Source: Actinomadura violacea (GTDB lineage Bacteria > Actinomycetota > Actinomycetes > Streptosporangiales > Streptosporangiaceae). From it: a stretch of 64,000 nt of DNA. Positions 42,885 to 55,151 of the stretch are shown in pieces. Position numbers and translations under genes: made by a program. The notes under the pieces were generated by a model. That model ran no database searches, was not told the DNA's origin, and was given only the letters and a program-made list of their open reading frames with translations. Location: positions 186,001-250,000 of the forward strand of contig NZ_JAGEPF010000011.1 in the NCBI RefSeq assembly GCF_017573465.1. The letters are read 5' to 3'. Positions within the stretch are counted from its first letter, which is position 1, and each line of letters opens with the position of its first letter.

Positions 42885-44170
42885 TGAGCGCCCAGGACGA
42901 CCTCCCCAAGCTCCTCGGCGACTGCGTGCACTGCGGTTTCTGCCTGCCGACATGCCCCACCTATGTCCTGTGGGGCGAGGAGATGGACTCCCCGCGCGGC
43001 CGTATCCACCTCATGCAGCAGCATGCGGAGGGCGCTCCGCTCAACGCCCCGATGGTGCAGCACTTCGACCAGTGCCTCGGATGCATGGCGTGCGTGACGG
43101 CGTGCCCGTCCGGTGTGCAGTACGACCGGCTCATCGAGACGACCCGCGCGCAGGTGGAACGCGAGCATCCCCGCTCGCTCAAGGAGCGGGCCGTGCGCGA
43201 GGCGATTTTCCGCCTGTTTCCGTACAGGCGTCGTCTCCGCGCGCTGCGCGGCCCACTGCGCGCGTACCAGAAGTCAGGTCTGGACCGGCTGGTGCGGCGC
43301 AGCGGCGTACTGGAACGCATCTCGCCGTCGATCGCGGCGATGGAACGTCTCGCGCCGCCCCTCGGCAAGGCGCCGCGCCTGCCCGAGTTCGTCGCCGCGC
43401 GCGGGAAGCGCCGCGCGACGGTCGGGATGCTGACGGGCTGCGTGCAGGGCGAGTTCTTCCCCGGCGTCAACGCGGCCACGGCGCGCGTCCTGGCGCTCGA
43501 AGGCTGCGACGTGGCCATCCCGAAGGGGCAGGGCTGCTGCGGGGCGCTGTCGCTGCACTCCGGCCGCGAGGACGAGGCGCGCGCCTTCGCCCGCCGGACG
43601 GTCGAGACCTTCGAGTCCGCCGACGTCATCGTGGTGAACTCGGCGGGCTGCGGCTCGGCGATGAAGGAGTACCGGACGCTGCTCGCGGACGACCCCGCGT
43701 GGGCCGCGCGCGCGGAGGCGCTGTCGGCCAAGACCAGGGACCTCGCCGAGTTCCTCGTGGAACTCGGGCCCCAGTCGGAACGGCGGCCACTTCCGGTCAC
43801 CCTCGCCTACCACGACGCCTGCCATCTGTCCCACGCGCAGGGCGTCCGCTCCCAGCCGCGCGCCCTGCTGGACGGCATCCCGGAACTGACCGTCCGGGAG
43901 ATCGCCGAACCCGATCTCTGCTGCGGGTCCGCCGGCACCTACAATCTCCTCCAGCCGGAGGCCGCCTCCGAGTTGGGCGACCGCAAGGCGGTGAACGTGG
44001 ACGCCACCGGAGCCGAACTCCTCGTCGCCGCCAACCCCGGCTGCTCCATGCAGATCGCCACCGCGCTGCAACGCCGCGGCGCCCACATCGCGGTCGCGCA
44101 CACCGCGCAGGTGCTGGACGCCTCGCTGCGGGGGCTCGGCCGCGACGCCCTTGTCGGACGCACTTCGTAA
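42884..44170 (+). CDS. glcF: Glycolate oxidase iron-sulfur subunit GlcF
   Basis: A 428-aa subunit passing electrons from GlcD/E to quinone. Two [4Fe-4S] motifs lie in the first 80 residues (CVHCGFCLPTCP and CLGCMACVTACP). Two CCG (DUF224) domains follow, with GQGCCGALSLHSG and DLCCGSAGTYNL. Start ATG overlaps the glcE stop. It completes the glcDEF operon; no glcC regulator is adjacent. Confidence 0.94.
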   Translation: MSAQDDLPKLLGDCVHCGFCLPTCPTYVLWGEEMDSPRGRIHLMQQHAEGAPLNAPMVQHFDQCLGCMACVTACPSGVQYDRLIETTRAQVEREHPRSLKERAVREAIFRLFPYRRRLRALRGPLRAYQKSGLDRLVRRSGVLERISPSIAAMERLAPPLGKAPRLPEFVAARGKRRATVGMLTGCVQGEFFPGVNAATARVLALEGCDVAIPKGQGCCGALSLHSGREDEARAFARRTVETFESADVIVVNSAGCGSAMKEYRTLLADDPAWAARAEALSAKTRDLAEFLVELGPQSERRPLPVTLAYHDACHLSHAQGVRSQPRALLDGIPELTVREIAEPDLCCGSAGTYNLLQPEAASELGDRKAVNVDATGAELLVAANPGCSMQIATALQRRGAHIAVAHTAQVLDASLRGLGRDALVGRTS

Positions 44171-44311
44171 GGCCCTGACCAGGTCGTTCCGCCGCTTCCC
44201 CGGCAGGGGAGGCCCGGCCGCCGTGGTTCCGGTCGTCCTGTATCGTGTCTGGCCCCTGCAGGCAGGACGCGCTTACTGGGCCCGGAGCAGGCCCGAGGGA
44301 GCACGAGAAAC

Positions 44312-45019
44312 GTGTCGAACAGCTACAACTCACACCGCCGAAGAAAGAAGCGCGGCGCGGGCCGGCTCGGCCTCGCCGGCGCCGTCACGGGCGTCGTCGG
44401 CATCGCCGCCGTCGCCGCCGGGATCGTCTACTTCCGCCCGGACGGCGACGCGGGCGGCGGCACCGGCCGGCCCTCGCTCGCCAGCCAGGGCGAGACGGGG
44501 GCGCAGAGCAGCGCCCCGCTGCCGAAGACCGGGGCGCCCGTCAACTTCACCACCCCCGAGGGCTACGGCTACGGCCTCGCCGCGGTGAAGGCCGGGACGG
44601 ACCGGCAGCCTCTCGGCGCGACGGAGGCGCCGCCGTCCGGGACGACGTACGCCTACGCCGACTACGTCCTCACCAACAGCCAGCGCAGGCCCGTCCTGCT
44701 GGACTTCCCGGCCGACCTGTTCATGCCGAAGTCGCAGGTCCCGGCGGACGCCCAGGACCGCTGCATGCCGCAGCCGGGCATCCCCGACGACCTGTGCACG
44801 CTGCCCAACCACAGCAAGATCACCGCCCGTCTCGGCGGGTCGAAGGCGCCGGTCAACGACGACGGCGACCAGATGATGCCCGCGGGCGCCACCTACCTGG
44901 TGCGGATCGCGACCGATCTGCCGGTGAAGGACGGCCTGTCCGCCGGCGACCTGAAGATGTACGTGTGGAACGCCCGCTACACCAGCGACCGCAAGGGCGT
45001 CGAGATCGCCTTCCCGTAG
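44312..45019 (+). CDS. Membrane-anchored or secreted hypothetical protein
   Basis: A 235-aa protein with a basic N-terminus (RRRKKRGAGR), one hydrophobic helix (~18-40) and an extracytoplasmic part. The exported region reads as a β-sandwich (TTYAYADYVLTNSQRRPVLLDFPADLF, YLVRIATDLPV, MYVWNARY) of the kind seen in DUF4352/Telokin-like exported proteins, which is a tentative comparison. Two cysteines in CMPQPG and LCTLPN could pair. The start is GTG. No function is known. It is convergent with the peptide-transporter operon. Confidence 0.75.
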   Translation: MSNSYNSHRRRKKRGAGRLGLAGAVTGVVGIAAVAAGIVYFRPDGDAGGGTGRPSLASQGETGAQSSAPLPKTGAPVNFTTPEGYGYGLAAVKAGTDRQPLGATEAPPSGTTYAYADYVLTNSQRRPVLLDFPADLFMPKSQVPADAQDRCMPQPGIPDDLCTLPNHSKITARLGGSKAPVNDDGDQMMPAGATYLVRIATDLPVKDGLSAGDLKMYVWNARYTSDRKGVEIAFP

Positions 45020-45033
45020 CAGGGCGCTCGGGA

Positions 45034-46712
45034 TCACCCCGGGCTCGTGAAGCCGATGTCCTGGTAGCCCGGCTCGTAGAAGCCGCGGGCGCCGATGTTG
45101 GCCAGGTCAGCGCGGACCGCCACGAGCTGCGGACGCTGGTACAGGGGCAGGACGACGGCCTCCTGCCAGACGAGCCGGTCCGCCTCGTTCACAAGGACGT
45201 GAATCCTCGCAGGATCGATCTCCGCGATCGCGCGGTCCATGGCCGCGTCGATGGCGGACGTTCCCGTGCGCGAATAGTTCTGCTGCACGCGGTCGCCGTG
45301 GGGTTGGGCGAAGACGGCCTGCATGGGCGACACCGGGAACGAGGTGCCGAGCCACGAGAAGGGGATGATGTCGAAGTTCCCTGGGGTGACGTAGTGGTCG
45401 AACACGTCGTCGGCGGGGACCGCGTCGATGTCGACGCGGACGCCGATGCGCCGCAGTAGCGCGCGCGTGAGCTCCCCTTCCTGCTCGCTGATCGGGACAC
45501 CGGCGGGGATGACGAACCGCAGCGCGAGCGTCCGGCCGCCCTTCTCGCGGTACCTCCCGTGCAGGGCCCACCCGGCCTGGTCCAGGATCCGGCGCGCGGC
45601 GGCGGGGTCGTAGCCGCCCAGTTCCGCGGAGTCGTCCTGGTACCCGTCCTGGGTGTTGACGTAGAAGTGGTTGCCGAGGGTCTGGATCGGCACTCCGAGT
45701 CCGGACAGGTCGGAGCGCGCGATGGCGCGGCGGTCGATGCCGAGCATGACGGCGCGCCGAACCCGCAGGTCGGACAGGATCGGACCCGCGGCGTTGAACG
45801 TGAAGTGCCGCCAGTCGGGGCCGCCCGCCCTGCGGACGACGGCTCCGGGGACGGCCTCGGCGCGGTGCAGGGCGCCCGCGTCCATGCCGACGTCCATCAG
45901 GTCGATCTCGTTGCTGGCGAACGCGCCGGGCATCGCGCTGGTGTCCATCGCCCGGTAGACGATCCGGTCGAGCTTGGCGGGCGGGCCCCACCAGCCGGGG
46001 TCGCGCACCATCGTGACGGTCTTCGCCGTCTGGTCGATCTTCTGGAGCTTGAACGGGCCGGCGGTGACCGGCATACGGTCGACCCAGCCGGTGTTGAACT
46101 GCTTAGGCGTCGAGTACGCCACTGCCGGATAGAGCGGGCTGAAGAGGCTCCGCCAGTCCGCGTACGTGTCCGCGAAGGTCACCTTGACGGTGTGGACGTC
46201 CGCGCCTTGCTCGATGCTCCGGATCTGCTTGTATCCGGTGACGGTCGAGACCTCGTAGCGCGGGTCGCTGCCGGACAGCGCGCGCGCCTGCGCGGCGAAG
46301 TCGCGGTAGCTGATCGGCCTTCCGTCGGACCAGTGCGCCTCCGGGTTGAGCCGGTACGTGACGACCTGGCCATGGCCGCTGCGTTGCAGATCGGCCGAGC
46401 GGAGGTACTCGGGCACCGGGTGCGGGACGGCCTTCTCGTCGGCGCGCATGAGATGCGGCAGCGCGCCCTGCATCACCTGCTCGACCGACCCCTTCGTCCC
46501 GTTGACGTCGTTGAAGTTCCACTGCGAAGGGAACTCCGGGAGAGGCCAGCGGAGCGTGCCGCCGTTGCGGACGTGGTCGCGCGGGGTCGGGTTGACGTCC
46601 GAGGCCGGCAGCCCACCGGCCGCCCGGGTCGTCGCCTCGCCCGGCCCCGGGCCGCCGCATCCACCGGCGACCGTGGTCGCGGAAACGAGGAGAAGGGCAC
46701 CCAGCAGGCGCT

Positions 46713-46716
<4 letters not shown>
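45034..46716 (-). CDS. ABC transporter family 5 substrate-binding lipoprotein
   Basis: A 560-aa solute-binding protein of the oligopeptide type (SBP_bac_5). The signal ends in a lipobox VAGGC with Cys20 as the lipidation site. Family features are GGTLRWPLPEFPSQWNFN, YRLNPEAHWSDGRPISYRDF, RAVMLGIDRRAIA and a C-terminal QEAVVLPLYQRPQLVAVRADLAN. It is the last gene of a permease-permease-ATPase-SBP operon and starts at a GTG overlapping the ATPase stop (GTGA). The substrate is probably a peptide but could be nickel or a sugar-like compound. Confidence 0.92.
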
Positions 46717-48829
<2,113 letters not shown>

Positions 48830-48833
<4 letters not shown>

Positions 48834-49732
48834 CGGCCACCCCGCCGCGGCCCGGACTCCGGGTCCAGCACGTCGCGCAGGCCGTCCCCGAGCAGGTTCA
48901 CCGCCAGGACGATCAGGACGAGCATCCCCGCGGCCGCCGCGAACGGCCACGGACAGGCGGTCGCGGCGCCCTGCCCGTCGGCGACCAGCGTGCCCAGCGA
49001 GACGTCCGGCGGCCGGACGCCGAACCCGAGGTAGGACAGCCCGCTCTCGGCGACGACCGCGACGCTGACGTTCACGCTCGCGTCCACGACCAGCAGCGAC
49101 GCCAGCTGCGGCAGCACGTGCCGGACGATCGTGCGGACCGGGCCGGCGCCGAGGAACCGGGCGGCCAGCACGTACTCGCGCTCGCGCAGCGACGCCGCCA
49201 TGCCGCGCACCGCCCGCGCGGTGATCATCCAGAGCACCGCCGCGAGCAGCGGCACCAGCGCACCGCCGCCGAGCAGCGGCACCAGCACGGCGACGAGCAG
49301 GAACGAGGGCAGGACCAGCAGCAGGTCGGTCCCCCACATCAGGATCCGGTCGAGCCGGCCGCCGGCGAACCCGGCGACGGTGCCGACCAGCCCCGCGAGC
49401 CCGGTGGACAGCACGGCGACGGACAGGCCGATGACCAGCGACCGCCGCGTCCCGCGCAGGGTGAGGGCGAGCACGTCGCGGCCGCTCTGCGTGGTGCCGA
49501 GCCAGTGCTGCGCGGACGGGCCCTGCCGGAACGCGGCGAAGTCGGTGTCGTCCCAGCCCCAGCGGGACAGCAGCGGCCCGGCGAACGCGGCCGTGAACAG
49601 TCCCGCGAGCAGGATCAGCCCGGCGACGGCCCGCTTGCTGCGGGCCACGCGCCGCGGCAGCCGGGGCGCGGCGGGAGCCGGTAGGCCAGGCGCGTGCTCG
49701 GCCGCGGTCCGGGCGATCAGTCCGGTGGTCAT
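48830..49732 (-). CDS. ABC transporter permease (DppC-like)
   Basis: A 300-aa integral membrane permease. It has the OppC/DppC N-terminal helix (KRAVAGLILLAGLFTAAFAG), the HWLGTTQSGRDVLALTLRGTRRSLVIG start of the binding-protein-dependent transport domain, an EAA loop near REREYVLAARFLGAGPVRTIVRHVLPQ, and a C-terminal NLLGDGLRDVLDPE. The ATG overlaps the preceding permease stop (ATGA). Confidence 0.94.
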
Positions 49733-50730
49733 GCGGCCGCCCCGGACCGTACGCGGGGGTCGAGGAACCCGTGCAGGACGTCCGATACGAGCCCCGCCGA
49801 CAGGACCCCGCACGCCGCGAGGAAGCTGATCGCCGCGACGACGTTGACGTCGCCGCGCGAGATCGCCTCGACCAGCCATTCGCCCATCCCGTGCCAGCCG
49901 AAGGCCTGCTCGCAGAACATGCCGCCCAGCAGCAGGAACCCGAACGAGTAGGCGAAGTAGGTCGTCATCGGTATCAGCGCGGTGCGCAGCCCGTGCCGCA
50001 GCAGGGCGGTACGGTGCCGCAGCCCTTTCGCGCGCGCCGTCCGCACGTAGTCGGCGTGCAGGACGTCCAGCATGAGGCCGCGCTGGTAGCGGCTGTAGAA
50101 GGCGACCTGGGTCAGGGCGATGGTGACCGTAGGCAGAAGCAGGTGCCGTACGCGATCCGCCAGTCCGCCGAGCGCACCGAACGTCCCGTACGCCGCGCCT
50201 GGAGTGGTCTCCCCCACCCAGGCGAACACGTGCATCCCCAACGCGTCGTTGGTCTTGGCCGCGGCGATCTGCAGCAGCACCGCCAGCACGAACACAGGGA
50301 CGGCCAAGAGCAGGTACGAGCCGAACGTGATGAAACGGTCCGCCGCACGCCCCTGCCTTATCGCCGCGTAGGCGCCCACCAGGATCCCCAGCGCAGATCC
50401 CAGGATCGCGCCTGGGGACAGCAGCCGCACGCTCACTCCGAGGCGCCGCCACAGTTCCGCGTTGACGGGCTGGCCCTCCCAGGTGCGGCCGAAGTCGCCG
50501 TGCAGGACGCCCGCCGCCCAGGTGCCGTATCGCACCGCCAGGGACGTGCGGTCGTTCAGGTTCAGCCTGGTCAGCTGCGCGTCCACGACCGACTCCGGCG
50601 GACGGGGCGCGCGGCCGTCGAAGTTGGCCCGCGGGTCGAGCACGGCCGCGGCGAGGAGGTAGGCCAGGCTCGCGGCCGCCACCGCCAGCACCGCGCAGTT
50701 CGCGAACCGGCGCAGCAGGAACGCCGCCAT
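49729..50730 (-). CDS. ABC transporter permease (DppB-like)
   Basis: A 333-aa membrane permease, first gene of the importer operon. It shows the DppB pattern: an N-terminal TM (FANCAVLAVAAASLAYLLAAAVL), a large extracytoplasmic loop with GDFGRTWEG, the EAA segment ADYVRTARAKGLRHRTALLRHGLRTALIP and GGMFCEQAFGWHGMGEW. Start ATG at 50730 was chosen for its strong SD (GGGAGGAGGG); an upstream in-frame ATG lacks one. Confidence 0.93.
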   Translation of the reverse strand: MAAFLLRRFANCAVLAVAAASLAYLLAAAVLDPRANFDGRAPRPPESVVDAQLTRLNLNDRTSLAVRYGTWAAGVLHGDFGRTWEGQPVNAELWRRLGVSVRLLSPGAILGSALGILVGAYAAIRQGRAADRFITFGSYLLLAVPVFVLAVLLQIAAAKTNDALGMHVFAWVGETTPGAAYGTFGALGGLADRVRHLLLPTVTIALTQVAFYSRYQRGLMLDVLHADYVRTARAKGLRHRTALLRHGLRTALIPMTTYFAYSFGFLLLGGMFCEQAFGWHGMGEWLVEAISRGDVNVVAAISFLAACGVLSAGLVSDVLHGFLDPRVRSGAAA

Positions 50731-51070
50731 GTCCCTCCTCCCGCCGCACGCACTGATCACAGAATGCTAGGGACCGATCACGCAAAGCACGGGAGAAACG
50801 CCGACAGTTCCCGTTTCCGTTGCCCGGATCGCCCGGCGGACGCCGGCGCGGAGCCGCTCCACCGCACCCGCGGACGCCCAGAGTGTCCTGAGCTGGGCGG
50901 TCTGTTCTCCGCGCCCGGTTCCGCGGCTACCATCACGGCACGCGCCGCGCCCCCGCGCCACACCTCGGCGCCGCACGGAGGCCGGTGTCCTCAGGCGGAC
51001 GCCGTCATGGGTGCAGCACGACGACCCGGACGTTTTAACATTCCATTACTTTTGATTCGGGGGAGCGCAC
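50731..51070. other. Divergent promoter region between ABC importer operon and histidine kinase
   Basis: A 340-bp gap with no coding frame. The last ~30 bases before the kinase (around 51035-51058) are AT-rich for this genome (ACATTCCATTACTTTTGATT-like) and probably lie in its promoter or leader. I saw no strong operator palindrome. Confidence 0.5.
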
Positions 51071-53035
51071 ATGGACACCGCCGGGCACGGCCGCGGGCAC
51101 GCGGCACGCGCGGCGGTCCCGCTCGCCCTGGCGGCGGTCCTGGCCGTCGCCGCGTCGCTGCTGATCGGCACCCGGCTGCCCAGCGGCGTGCGGCTCGTCT
51201 GGTGGCACCCGGAGATCGTCATCGCGCTCTTCTGGACGCCGGTCGCCGCCGTGCTGCTGCGCCAGCGGGCCGGGCTGCGGGTCGGCTGGCTGATGCTCGG
51301 GGCCGGGTTCAGCGCGGCGGTGTACGTCCTGGTGCTCAACCTCGGGCCGTGGTTCACGCTGCACGGCTGGGCCGGGGCCGCGTTCCTGCGGTGGCTCGGG
51401 ACGTGGCTGTGGGCCGTCGACACCTACGCGCTCACCCTGGTCCTGCCGCTGATCTTCCCGGACGGGCGGGTCGTGACGCGCTGGTTCCGGCCCGTGCTGT
51501 GGCTCGCCTGCCTGGTGCCGGTGGTCGTGTGCGTGCACCTGACCATCGACCCGGGCGTCCGGCGGTTCCACAACGGCGTGTCGGTGTACCCGTTCGAGAA
51601 GATCCCGGTCGCGATCACCGTCCTGATCCTCGGCACGCTCGCCGGGGGCCTGCTGTCGCTGGTGGTCCGGTTCATCCGGTCGTCGCCCGACGTGCGGCGG
51701 CAGATCGCGTGGGTCGTCTACCCCGGCGTGATCGCGCAGGCCGTCATCTTCGTCGGGGAGAACAGCGCGATCGGCGACCCGCTGCGCGACCTCAGCATCG
51801 CCGCCGTGCCGATCTGCATCGCGATCGCCATCCGCCGCTACCGGCTGTACGACATCGACCTGGTGGTGAGCCGGACGCTGGTCTACGCCGGGCTGGTCGT
51901 GGTGATCACCGGCGTGTACTTCGCGCTGGTCGGGGCGGCCGGCCTGCTCGCGCACGGCTACGGGACGCTGGCCGGCCTCGCGGGCGCGATCGTGGCGGGC
52001 GTGGTGTTCGAGCCGGTCCGGCGGCGGCTGCAGCGCGCGGTGGACGGGCTGATCCACGGCGAGCGCGACCCGTACCGGATCGCCGACCGGCTGAACCGGC
52101 GGCTGCAGACCGCGGTCGACCCCGCCGCGGCGCTCGCGGTCGCCGCGGAGGTCGCCCGCTCGGCGCTGCACGCCACCGGCGTCGTGATCGAGGTGCTGGA
52201 CCGCGAGGGCCGCACGGTGTCGGCGGAGGACGGCGTGCTCGGCGACCGCCCGCAGCTCATCCCGCTGGTGTGGCACGGCGAGCCGGTGGGCCGGCTGCTG
52301 TTCGGCGTCGTCCGCCCGCCGGACGCCCGGATGTCGGGGATCCTCGCCCGCAACCTCGCCGAGCTGGCGAACGCCGCCCGGCTGACCGCGGACGTGGCGC
52401 GCTCCCGCGAGCGCATCCTGCGCACCCGGGAGGAGGAGCGCCGCCGGCTCCGCCGCGACCTGCACGACGGGCTCGGCCCGACGCTCGCCAGCCTCGCGAT
52501 GACGGTGGACGCGGCGCGCATCACCATGAGGACCGACCCGGAGGCCGCCGACGCGCTGCTGGAGAACCTGCGGACGATGATGGGCCGCACCATCGGCGAC
52601 ATCCGCGAGCTGGTGTACGGGCTGCGCCCGCCGGCGCTGGACGATCTCGGGCTCGCGGGCGCCATCCAGGCGCTCGGCGGCGTCGTCGCGACGGGCGACG
52701 GCCCGCGGGTGGACGTCCACGTGGAGGGCGACCTCGAGCGGCTCCCCGCCGCCGCCGAGGTGGCCGCGTACCGGATCGTGCAGGAGGCGCTGACGAACGT
52801 GCACCGGCACGCCAAGGCCGACTCCGCGGTGGTGCGGCTGTACCTGAACGGCGATCTGCATGTGACCGTCGGTGACGACGGTGTGGGGCTGCCCCCGCAG
52901 ATGCGCTCGGGGATCGGCATGTCCTCCATGCGCGAGCGCGCGGCGGAACTCGGCGGATCCTGCACGGTGGGGCCGGGGCCCAAGGGCGGAACGCTGGTCC
53001 GCGCCCGGCTGCCCGTCACGGGTGCCAGGGGCTGA
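51071..53035 (+). CDS. Orphan NarL-type sensor histidine kinase
   Basis: A 654-aa membrane sensor kinase. Residues ~10-290 contain about seven or more TM helices without an obvious extracellular domain. A cytoplasmic GAF-like segment (~320-440) follows, then a HisKA_3 dimerisation domain with RRLRRDLHDGLGPTLASLAM (phospho-acceptor His465), and a HATPase domain with EALTNVHRHAKA and VGDDGVGLPP. A GGGGGAG SD precedes the ATG. No response regulator is adjacent, so its partner is elsewhere. Nearby importer or dapF links are not evidence of its signal. Confidence 0.93.
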   Translation: MDTAGHGRGHAARAAVPLALAAVLAVAASLLIGTRLPSGVRLVWWHPEIVIALFWTPVAAVLLRQRAGLRVGWLMLGAGFSAAVYVLVLNLGPWFTLHGWAGAAFLRWLGTWLWAVDTYALTLVLPLIFPDGRVVTRWFRPVLWLACLVPVVVCVHLTIDPGVRRFHNGVSVYPFEKIPVAITVLILGTLAGGLLSLVVRFIRSSPDVRRQIAWVVYPGVIAQAVIFVGENSAIGDPLRDLSIAAVPICIAIAIRRYRLYDIDLVVSRTLVYAGLVVVITGVYFALVGAAGLLAHGYGTLAGLAGAIVAGVVFEPVRRRLQRAVDGLIHGERDPYRIADRLNRRLQTAVDPAAALAVAAEVARSALHATGVVIEVLDREGRTVSAEDGVLGDRPQLIPLVWHGEPVGRLLFGVVRPPDARMSGILARNLAELANAARLTADVARSRERILRTREEERRRLRRDLHDGLGPTLASLAMTVDAARITMRTDPEAADALLENLRTMMGRTIGDIRELVYGLRPPALDDLGLAGAIQALGGVVATGDGPRVDVHVEGDLERLPAAAEVAAYRIVQEALTNVHRHAKADSAVVRLYLNGDLHVTVGDDGVGLPPQMRSGIGMSSMRERAAELGGSCTVGPGPKGGTLVRARLPVTGARG

Positions 53036-53067
53036 GCTTCCAGGAGTCTCCGGGGCCCTCCGGGTGG

Positions 53068-53113
53068 GAGGGCCGGTGACCGCCCCCCGCCAAGAAGGTC
53101 GCCACCGGCCCTC
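53068..53113 (+). terminator. Histidine kinase terminator
   Basis: GAGGGCCGGTG (53068-53078) / CACCGGCCCTC (53103-53113), 11 perfect pairs with a 24-nt loop, shortly after the kinase stop. Confidence 0.6.
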
Positions 53114-53282
53114 GGGCTCCGTACGGCGCCGGGGCTCCCATCCCGGTCCATACGGGCCATTCACCAGAGGGTGTGCAAGAGAGAAATTACGCGGTGCACG
53201 GTCCCGTTGCGGAGGGACACTTGTCCCGATCGATCCGGGACCGTGCCGGACGCACCGTCTGCCCTGGTCAGTACGGGGTTCG

Positions 53283-54098
53283 TCAGATCCAGCCGGGCCG
53301 GGTCTCGCCCTCGGCGACCAGGACCGCGGGGCCGCGCAGGTGGCTGGTCCTGCCGTCGAGGGTGACGGTGAGCCGCCCGCCGGGGACGTCCACGGTCCAC
53401 TCGCCAGGGCCCGCCGTGCCGGCCGCGGCGGCGGCCACCGCGACCGTCCCGGTGCCGCAGGAGCGGGTCTCGCCGGAGCCGCGCTCGAACACGCGCATCT
53501 CCAGGTGCCGGTCCCCGACGGGGCGGTAGAACTCGACGTTCACGCCCTCCGGGAAGACCACGGGATCGAAGTCGGGGCCGCGCGTCAGGTCCAGCACGGA
53601 GACGGGCTCGTCGACACGGCACGCCAGGTGCGGGTTGCCCATGGACACCCGCTCGCCGCGGAAGACGGCGCCCCCGAGGGACGCCTCACCGGGCCCGAGC
53701 GCCACCGGGGCGCCCATGTCGACGCTGACGTCCCCGGACGCCCCGAGCGACACGCGCTTGAGGCCGGCCCGGGTGGCGATGTCCCACTCGCCCGGCGCGG
53801 CGAGGCCGGCGTCGACGAGGTAGCGGGCGAACACGCGGGTGCCGTTGCCGCACATCTCGGCGATGCCGCCGTCGGCGTTGCGGTAGTCCATGAACCACTC
53901 CGCGCCGTCGACCCCGTCGGCGTCCGCGGCGTCCATGGCCTTGGTCCGGACGACCCGCAGGACGCCGTCCGCCCCGATGCCGGCGCGCCGGTCGCACAGC
54001 CGCGCCACCGCCTCCGCCGTGAGGTCGAGCGCGCCGTCCGGGTCGGGCAGGATCACGAAGTCGTTCTCGGTGCCGTGCCCCTTAACAAACCGCATCAT
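53283..54098 (-). CDS. dapF: Diaminopimelate epimerase
   Basis: A 271-aa PLP-independent epimerase that converts LL- to meso-diaminopimelate for lysine and peptidoglycan. The two active-site cysteines are in EMCGNGTRVFARY and RSCGTGTVAVA. The N-terminus FVKGHGTENDFVIL is characteristic of actinobacteria. It starts 27 bp after miaA in the same direction and is probably cotranscribed with miaB-(dioxygenase-like)-miaA, the conserved actinobacterial cluster. Confidence 0.97.
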   Translation of the reverse strand: MMRFVKGHGTENDFVILPDPDGALDLTAEAVARLCDRRAGIGADGVLRVVRTKAMDAADADGVDGAEWFMDYRNADGGIAEMCGNGTRVFARYLVDAGLAAPGEWDIATRAGLKRVSLGASGDVSVDMGAPVALGPGEASLGGAVFRGERVSMGNPHLACRVDEPVSVLDLTRGPDFDPVVFPEGVNVEFYRPVGDRHLEMRVFERGSGETRSCGTGTVAVAAAAAGTAGPGEWTVDVPGGRLTVTLDGRTSHLRGPAVLVAEGETRPGWI

Positions 54099-54125
54099 TC
54101 GATCGTAGGGCCTCGGCGGGGCCGT

Positions 54126-55031
54126 TCATCCGAGCAGGTCGAGGGCCTGCTCCAGCAGGTCGGGGGCGTCGTGGGGAAGCCAGCGGACGCGGGGGTCGCG
54201 GCGGAACCAGGACTCCTGGCGGCGCGCGAAGCGCCGCGTCGTCCGGATGGTCTCCTCCTTGGCCCGCTCCTGCGTCCACTCCCCCGCGAGGAACCGGAGG
54301 ACCTGCGCGTAGCCGAGGGCGCGTCCGGCGGTCAGGCCGTCGCGCAGCCCGTGCTTCTCCAGGGCGCGGACCTCGTCGACGAGCCCGGCGTCCCACATCC
54401 GCTGCACGCGCAGCGCGATCCGCTCGTCCAGCCGCTCGCGCGGGACGCTCAGCCCGACCTGCACGACGGAGTCGTAGCGGTAGACGTGCTCGGGGAGCGT
54501 GGCCGTGAACGGGCGGCCGGAGATCTCGATGACCTCCAGGGCACGGACGATCCGGCGGCCGTTGCTCGGCAGGATCGCCTCCGCCGCCGCCGGGTCCTGT
54601 TCACGGAGGCGGTCATGGAGGACGGCGCTTCCCTCCTGCTCCAGCTCACCTTCCAGGCGCGCGCGCACGGCAGGGTCCGTGCCGGGGAACTCCAGCCGGT
54701 CCAGCGCGGCACGGACGTAGAGGCCCGACCCACCGACCAGCACGGGGACGTGCCCGCGCGCGCGGACGGCGGCTATCGTGTCGGCGCTGAGCCGCTGGTA
54801 CTCGGCGACGCTCGCCGTCTCGGTGACGTCCCAGACGTCCAGCAGGTGGTGCGGGACACCGCGCATCTCGGCCGCCGTCAGCTTCGCCGTGCCGATGTCC
54901 ATGCCGCGGTAGAGCTGCATCGAGTCGGCGTTGACGGCCTCCCCGCCGAGGCTGAGCGCCAGGTCCACGGCGAGGTCGGACTTGCCCGCGGCCGTCGCTC
55001 CCACGACCGCGATCACATCTGGAGAGGTCAC
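54126..55031 (-). CDS. miaA: tRNA dimethylallyltransferase
   Basis: A 301-aa enzyme that adds a dimethylallyl group to A37 of tRNAs reading UNN codons. It has the P-loop GATAAGKSDLA, NADSMQLYRGMDIGTAKL, the GGSGLYVRAAL block, and a C-terminal RRFARRQESWFRRD. The GTG at 55031 is taken as start because it directly precedes the P-loop in the family's usual position; longer reading is not family-like. It provides the substrate of MiaB encoded nearby. Confidence 0.96.
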   Translation of the reverse strand: MTSPDVIAVVGATAAGKSDLAVDLALSLGGEAVNADSMQLYRGMDIGTAKLTAAEMRGVPHHLLDVWDVTETASVAEYQRLSADTIAAVRARGHVPVLVGGSGLYVRAALDRLEFPGTDPAVRARLEGELEQEGSAVLHDRLREQDPAAAEAILPSNGRRIVRALEVIEISGRPFTATLPEHVYRYDSVVQVGLSVPRERLDERIALRVQRMWDAGLVDEVRALEKHGLRDGLTAGRALGYAQVLRFLAGEWTQERAKEETIRTTRRFARRQESWFRRDPRVRWLPHDAPDLLEQALDLLG

Positions 55032-55151
55032 GCCTGCAATTGTGGCAACAGATTGGGTATGGCCTTGCTTGTACGGGCTCCCCGCGCGGCCGGTCGAGGC
55101 CGGTCGAGCCCGCCGGGAGCCGCCGACCTCGAGGGATCCGGGGGGAACGCG

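Noticed and set aside
51035..53164. Long open frame opposite the histidine kinase
   Set aside because: His/Arg/Asp-rich low-complexity translation typical of antisense of a high-GC gene; the kinase has all catalytic boxes.
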